The notes beneath the pieces are model-generated. The model worked only from the letters and a program-made list of their open reading frames with translations, was not told the origin of the DNA and did no database searches. A program made the position numbers and the translations under genes. Below, in pieces: positions 59,342 through 64,000 of a stretch of 64,000 bases of DNA (position 1 is its first letter; each line of letters starts with the position of its first letter). Origin of the DNA: Bacteroidetes bacterium UBA4416 (lineage in GTDB: Bacteria; Bacteroidota; Bacteroidia; B-17B0; Aurantibacillaceae). Location: positions 62,001 through 126,000 of the forward strand of contig DGQK01000007.1 of NCBI GenBank assembly GCA_002390745.1, written 5' to 3'.

Positions 59342-61244
59342 AACAAGAACAGCCCATGGTTCCCCAAAACGCCTGATAATTATTCACCGGAATATTGCTT
59401 AACCGGGCAAAATTATGATTATGGCCGTGTACATGACATGAACCCATACAACTGTGAATTTGGTTTGCAATAGCCATCATACGCTTAGCTTTAGTGGCAG
59501 CATTTTTGGTCCTGATATCTGCCAATCGGCCTCCGTAATTGTTTAGTCCGGGATAAGCGCCATTGTAGGTGTTGTTAGGCGACCAATCGGGTAATACAGG
59601 TATAGTAGGCGGAGCCATCGTGGAAAATTGGTCTTTTGCATATACAATTTTACCATTTACAATGGTTAGTACGGATTCAATCGATTTAATTTCTTCATCG
59701 GCAACAGAAAACAGATCTTTGGTCAATACCACAATATCACCTAATTGTCCTTCTGCGATAGATCCCTTTTTACCCGCTTCCGAACTAAACCAGGCGCTGC
59801 CTTTGGTGTAGAGCTCTACGGCTTTTTCGCGGGACAGGATATTGTCGTTTTCATACATCTGCAATCCGCCTATTGTTTTACCGGTAGAAAGCCAATAAAT
59901 CCCTATCCAGGGATTGTAGCTGGCCACCCTTGTTGCATCGGTTCCTGCTCCTATTGGCACACCGCTTTCGATCATTTTGGCAATCGGTGGCGTATGTTGT
60001 AAGGCTTCTTTACCATACCTCTCCAGGAAATATTCTCCCTGAAAAGCAATGCGGTGTTGCACAGCGATACCACCCCCAAGGGCTTTAATTCGTTCAATAT
60101 TTTTTTCGGTAACCGTTTCGGCGTGATCAATAATCCAATTCAGCCCTTCAAAAGGAATATCCTGGTTTACTTTTTCAAAAACATTCAGAAATCGGTTAAT
60201 GCTTTCGTCATACGTTGCGTGAATTCTAAACGGCCATCTGTTGGAAACCAATAAGCGTACAACTTTTTCAAGTTCAGCTTCCATCGTATCGGGCAAATCC
60301 GGCCGGGGTTGCAGGAAATCTTCAAAATCAGCCGAACTGTATACCAACATTTCGCCACCACCGTTGTGTCGGTACATATCGTTACCTTTATGCAACGGAA
60401 CATTTTTTACCCAGGTTTCAAAATCTTCATATTCCTTTTTAGGATTTTGAGTAAACAAGTTATAGGCAATTCTTACAGTCAACAAATCATCCGCATTCAA
60501 CTGCTCAATCACTTTGTAATCATCCGGATAGGCTTGTCCGCCTCCACCGGCATCCACCACACTGGTAATCCCCAATCTGTTCAATTCTTTCATGAAATGG
60601 CGGGTAGAATTTACCTGATGCTCCAAAGAAAGTTTTGGAGCTTTGGCTAACGTGGCATAAAGTATAGAAGCGTTTGGTGTAGCAATGATCAGCCCGGTTG
60701 GATTTCCGTCTATGTCACGCTCAATTCTTCCGCCGGTTGGCTCAGGGGTATTTTTCGTATAGCCTACCGCACGCAATGCCGCTGCATTTAATAAAGCTCT
60801 ATCGTACAAATGCAAAATAAACACAGGGGTATCTGGTGCAATTTCATTAATTTCTTTCAACGTTGGCAAGCGTCTTTCTTTAAATTGAAATTCACTCCAA
60901 CCTCCTACTACTCTTACCCATTGAGGACTTGGTGTTTTGGCGACTTGCTGTTTCAACATTTCCATCGCATCGGCCAAAGAAGGAACACCTTCCCAACGCA
61001 GCTCCATATTATAGGATAAACCTCCACGGATCAAGTGGGTATGGGAATCGTTTAAGCCTGGGATAGCCGTACTTTTTTTGAGATCGATCTTCGTCACATC
61101 ATCAGGAGCCCCTTGCAATACTTCCGCATCGTTTCCTACTTTAAAGAATTTTCCATCCTTGATGTGTACTGCCGTTACAAAAGATTTCTTTTCGTCGGCT
61201 GTAAAAATTTTACCGTTGTACAGAACGTACTCTTGTGATTTCAT
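59331..61244 (-). CDS. YtcJ-type amidohydrolase with Cys/His-rich C-terminal tail, cytosolic
   Basis: The 637-residue amidohydro_3 protein has no signal peptide. Metal motifs: 'GLNDSHTHLIRGG', 'RIHATYDES', 'IDHAET' and 'GAGTDATRVASYNPW'. It is a paralogue of the exported enzyme at 51430-53211. It differs by about 50 extra C-terminal residues: 'IHSCMGSCHVHGHNHNF' and a terminal 'GTMGCSCFAF', that is, four Cys and four His in one tail, suggesting an additional metal site or a disulfide-prone handle. It is the first visible gene of the leftward cluster; the 158 bp upstream contain no gene. Confidence 0.9.
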   Translation of the reverse strand: MKSQEYVLYNGKIFTADEKKSFVTAVHIKDGKFFKVGNDAEVLQGAPDDVTKIDLKKSTAIPGLNDSHTHLIRGGLSYNMELRWEGVPSLADAMEMLKQQVAKTPSPQWVRVVGGWSEFQFKERRLPTLKEINEIAPDTPVFILHLYDRALLNAAALRAVGYTKNTPEPTGGRIERDIDGNPTGLIIATPNASILYATLAKAPKLSLEHQVNSTRHFMKELNRLGITSVVDAGGGGQAYPDDYKVIEQLNADDLLTVRIAYNLFTQNPKKEYEDFETWVKNVPLHKGNDMYRHNGGGEMLVYSSADFEDFLQPRPDLPDTMEAELEKVVRLLVSNRWPFRIHATYDESINRFLNVFEKVNQDIPFEGLNWIIDHAETVTEKNIERIKALGGGIAVQHRIAFQGEYFLERYGKEALQHTPPIAKMIESGVPIGAGTDATRVASYNPWIGIYWLSTGKTIGGLQMYENDNILSREKAVELYTKGSAWFSSEAGKKGSIAEGQLGDIVVLTKDLFSVADEEIKSIESVLTIVNGKIVYAKDQFSTMAPPTIPVLPDWSPNNTYNGAYPGLNNYGGRLADIRTKNAATKAKRMMAIANQIHSCMGSCHVHGHNHNFARLSNIPVNNYQAFWGTMGCSCFAF

Positions 61245-61402
61245 AGCTTTTTTTTTATAGTTAGTTTTATTAGACCAAATCTGTCCATCAGATTTATCAT
61301 TCGATCTTTTTTCTAATTCGATGAACTATTAAATTAAATGTAAGCCGATACGATGTTTTATTTTCGATAAAAGTAGTATTCTTTTTATCAAGTTGCAGCG
61401 CA

Positions 61403-63019
61403 TTAAAATTTTTCTTGTTCAATAGAGTACATTCTGTTAAAAAGAGGCTTCAATCCAATCTGATGAGTTACCATAAGCACTGTAAGTCGGGGATATGTTT
61501 TCCTTATATTGTTAAAAATTTCAAGCGCCGAAACAAGATCAATCCCCGCAGTAGGTTCATCAATGATCAATAATTCGGGTGACTGCAACAATGCCTGGGC
61601 AAGCAATAATTTCTTACGCTGTCCACCACTCAAATACTGTCCATCTTCGCCCAGCCAAGTGTTTAAGCCCTGAAGCAAGGTTTGGAACCAGGTTTTCAAA
61701 CCTACTACTTGCAAGGTGTTTAAGATGGCATCATCACTAGCTCCAAAAAAATTTTCCCTCAATGTGCCTGTGAGAACAAAGGCCTCCTGGGCTACAAAAA
61801 TGGCTTTTGGAATTGTTAATTTTTCGATGGGCTCGTTATTCAAAAGTAGCTTTCCCCTGCTTTGGCGGTATTCAGGATAGAACAAACTGTTGAGTAATGT
61901 GGTCTTTCCGGATCCTGTAGGCCCAAAAACACCCAACCATTCTTGTTTTTTTAATTGAATGGAAACTTCCGGAAATGAAAGTTTAGCATTGGGGATTTTG
62001 ACTGACCAATCTTGCAATTGCAGGGATTCGAAAGGCGGAACGCTCCTATTTGAATCTGTATCTGGGCTTTCCTTTGCCTGCAATAATTCATCCATCGCTT
62101 TGATATTTAGATTCAACGCCTTATTTATCGTTTTGGTTGGAACAAATAACTCTGCCAATTCTCCCAATGACAAAACCCCAAGAAAAATGCCCGTTGCTAA
62201 TGTTACATCCATCGAAGCATTTCGGGAGAAATACAAAAGCAATAATGAAAGCAAAGCAAAACCAAGTCCTGTACAGAAACTCAGCAGCAATTGCTGACGT
62301 TGCAATTTTTTTTCAAAGGACAAAATAAGTTCGGCATCTTGGTGAGCCGTGTAAACCACTTTATCCATCAATTGGTATTGTGCAATTTCAATAGACGCTT
62401 GAAAGCTTTGGGTGAGAAAAGCCTGTTGTTTTATTTTCAACCCGTGAATTTTCCGCGTGTAGTCATCGTTGTTTCTTAAAACCAATGCGGGAAGCAAAAA
62501 TACAATCCCGATGCCGCCCGAAAGAAGCAATAATCCTAAACCTAAATTCATAGGCAATAAATATCCAACACTTGCCAAAAAAGCCACCACAAAACCAAAC
62601 AAAGGGATCAGCCAGAGCAAAAAATAATTTTGAACGGCTTCAATTCCGTAAACAACAGTATGAACGATACTGCTGATGTTTTGCTGCTGTTTTTGTGCAA
62701 AAGGCAAACGACTTACTTTTTCAAAGATCTTGAGTTGTAACGATTGTTCCACTTGCAATAACGTGCGGTGATTCTCAGTTTTTTCGGCATATTTCACGCC
62801 CGAACGTAAAATCGCCAATAAACGAATGGTAGTGGACGGGAAAATATACGAGAACGTGGTATTTGCCGTGATGAAAACCACCGCACAGGTTGCCAGAAAC
62901 CACCCTGCAATAGCGGGTAACATCACAAAAGATACTGCCCAAAGCAGAGCCAGAGCAATGCCAACGAGCCAATTTCTCTTGTAAGGAAATACGATATGTT
63001 GCAGGATAAACTTATTCAT
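61403..63019 (-). CDS. cydC: CydC-like thiol ABC exporter subunit
   Basis: The 538-residue fused permease/ATPase has an N-terminal ABC transmembrane domain (about 15-290) and an ATPase domain with Walker A 'GPTGSGKTTL', signature 'LSGGQRKKLLLAQAL' and Walker B 'ELLIIDEPTAGID'. CydDC exports Cys/glutathione to the periplasm for cytochrome bd assembly. Pairing with a CydD-like gene upstream (8-bp overlap) supports the assignment. No cydAB is in the window. The substrate assignment is by family only. Confidence 0.82.
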   Translation of the reverse strand: MNKFILQHIVFPYKRNWLVGIALALLWAVSFVMLPAIAGWFLATCAVVFITANTTFSYIFPSTTIRLLAILRSGVKYAEKTENHRTLLQVEQSLQLKIFEKVSRLPFAQKQQQNISSIVHTVVYGIEAVQNYFLLWLIPLFGFVVAFLASVGYLLPMNLGLGLLLLSGGIGIVFLLPALVLRNNDDYTRKIHGLKIKQQAFLTQSFQASIEIAQYQLMDKVVYTAHQDAELILSFEKKLQRQQLLLSFCTGLGFALLSLLLLYFSRNASMDVTLATGIFLGVLSLGELAELFVPTKTINKALNLNIKAMDELLQAKESPDTDSNRSVPPFESLQLQDWSVKIPNAKLSFPEVSIQLKKQEWLGVFGPTGSGKTTLLNSLFYPEYRQSRGKLLLNNEPIEKLTIPKAIFVAQEAFVLTGTLRENFFGASDDAILNTLQVVGLKTWFQTLLQGLNTWLGEDGQYLSGGQRKKLLLAQALLQSPELLIIDEPTAGIDLVSALEIFNNIRKTYPRLTVLMVTHQIGLKPLFNRMYSIEQEKF

Positions 63020-64000
63020 TTTCGTATTCCTGTTGTCCCCGGTTTAAGTTAATTTGTTGCAAAGCCATCGGTTGAAAAACCGCATCGTGCGAAGCCACCA
63101 TCACCAAATGCGATTGGGAAAGTGCCTCTATTTGTTTAGCAATTTTATATGACGTTTCTTCATCCAAATTGGCGGTAGGTTCATCTAATATCACGATGGG
63201 TTTGAGATGGGCTAAAAGTCTGGCAAAAGATACCAACTGTTTTTGTCCGCCCGAAAGTTGAATGCCATTGTGCGAAAGAACCGTTTCTGTAACCGAAGTT
63301 TCCTTTGGAAGTATTTCTGTAAGCTGAGATGTTGTAAGAATTTGCTGAAATGTTTCCTTATCCAAAGGCGTTGCGAGCTGAATGTTGTCTGCAATGGTAC
63401 CATCAAACAAAAACGGAAATTGGTTCATATATACCGAATGCCGTTTGAGCCAATCGCTTGCTTGTTCATTCCCGGTATGAATGCAAATATTCCCATCATT
63501 CGGCTGTAGATAACCCGCCAAAAGTTTCAACAAAGTAGATTTTCCGGAACCTGAAATTCCTTTCACCAAAACCAAACCTTTTGCAGGAAGTTCAAAATTT
63601 AATTCGTGCAAAACCCATAATCCATCACTGCGATAACGGAAGCTCACGTTTTGAAATCGGATACCTTCGGTTATTTCATCTTGAACATTATTTTCAATGT
63701 TATTTTCTTTTGGAGCGTTGTTGAAAATAGGAAACAGTGTTTCGGCAACTGCAATGGCCCGGTTTCTGTCGTGATAAGCACTTACAAATTTTCTTAAGTA
63801 AAAATAATAGTAAGGCACAAGCATCAATAAAAACAATGATTTCTGAAAATCGTAGCCTTTCTTTCCAAAATATTCGGGCATATACCCCAGTAAACTCAAT
63901 CCTAAATAAATGGCAACCAATGCAATACTAAAGGTGATGAAAAACTCCATCAACGACGAGGAAAGCATGGCAATCTTCATGACTTTTTGGGTGGCGTGGT
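63012..64000 (-). CDS. cydD: CydD-like thiol ABC exporter subunit, 5' end beyond the window
   Basis: The frame is open from 63012 to the right edge. The visible part starts in the last third of the transmembrane domain ('TQKVMKIAMLSSSLMEFF', a region typical of CydD, not a start; the Met at 63980 is internal). It continues through the ATPase with Walker A 'GISGSGKSTL', signature 'LSGGQKQLVSFARL' and Walker B 'IVILDEPTANLD'. About the first 200 residues are missing. Overlaps cydC by 8 bp. Confidence 0.82.
   Translation of the reverse strand, partial: HATQKVMKIAMLSSSLMEFFITFSIALVAIYLGLSLLGYMPEYFGKKGYDFQKSLFLLMLVPYYYFYLRKFVSAYHDRNRAIAVAETLFPIFNNAPKENNIENNVQDEITEGIRFQNVSFRYRSDGLWVLHELNFELPAKGLVLVKGISGSGKSTLLKLLAGYLQPNDGNICIHTGNEQASDWLKRHSVYMNQFPFLFDGTIADNIQLATPLDKETFQQILTTSQLTEILPKETSVTETVLSHNGIQLSGGQKQLVSFARLLAHLKPIVILDEPTANLDEETSYKIAKQIEALSQSHLVMVASHDAVFQPMALQQINLNRGQQEYENE

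Noticed and set aside
1..64000. CRISPR arrays, tRNA/rRNA genes, insertion sequences, prophage, integrase or att sites
   Set aside because: I looked through the intergenic spaces and the open frames and saw no repeat-spacer array, no cloverleaf and no transposase, integrase or phage protein.

Overview
The window is chromosomal DNA from a gliding or T9SS-type Bacteroidota, probably near Chitinophagales or Cytophagales; I cannot name a genus. The grounds are type B T9SS cargo proteins with gliding-type C-terminal domains, PorP/SprF partners, a PorE-like OmpA anchor, a GldA-like ATPase, PF06580/LytTR two-component genes, and -7 elements of the TAnnTTTG type. I found no rRNA, tRNA, CRISPR array, transposase or phage gene.

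Layout. 1-2.3 kb: a TetR-TolC-membrane fusion protein efflux operon, cut by the left edge. 2.4-13.6 kb: five co-directional surface genes, two rounds of giant IgGFc/Ig-like/PKD cargo plus PorP/SprF, closed by a TPR-PD40-CRD-OmpA protein. 13.6-22.7 kb: housekeeping and metabolic genes (rsgA, gldA-like ATPase, aldehyde dehydrogenase, CoA-transferase, purT, terC-like) around a small AT-rich DUF2199 insert and a palindromic repeat pair. 22.8-24.6 kb: an AbiEii-like nucleotidyltransferase with an internally duplicated partner protein. 24.6-26.5 kb: membrane proteins, an alpha/beta hydrolase and the 5' remnant of an osmC gene. 26.6-31.1 kb: a polyhydroxyalkanoate locus (class III phaC and phaE on one strand, phaJ, an unknown gene and phaB on the other). 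31.1-38.7 kb: DUF1801 protein, TetR/MFS efflux unit, a broken GyrI-like gene, a second intact GyrI-like gene, DinB, WYL regulator, DUF488. 38.9-42 kb: a MarR regulator with a rifampicin phosphotransferase gene. 42.3-44.5 kb: a convergent LytTR regulator and PF06580 histidine kinase, with a repeated motif upstream of each. 44.7-48.8 kb: a VIT-type transporter and a sulfur cluster (two YeeE/YedE halves, thioredoxin, DUF2892 and DUF983 proteins, Crp/Fnr). 48.8-64 kb: a visibly AT-richer stretch with an uncharacterised gene cluster and, at the right edge, a CydDC-like ABC exporter.

Most likely undescribed material: (1) the 49.4-61.2 kb cluster, which holds two paralogous YtcJ-type amidohydrolases, a YcaC-type hydrolase, a pirin with a Tat-like leader, a free-standing M17 N-terminal domain, an ABM-membrane fusion, MFS_3, DUF421, DUF1275, YceI and an alginate-export-type porin, split by one strong terminator; (2) the AbiEii-like nucleotidyltransferase with its duplicated partner; (3) the tandem cargo/PorP plus PorE-like surface locus. 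Several genes look damaged: the GyrI-like gene at 34.3-34.9 kb, the osmC fragment, and possible one-base homopolymer shifts at the starts of the DUF488 gene and the histidine kinase. The last two could equally be assembly errors.
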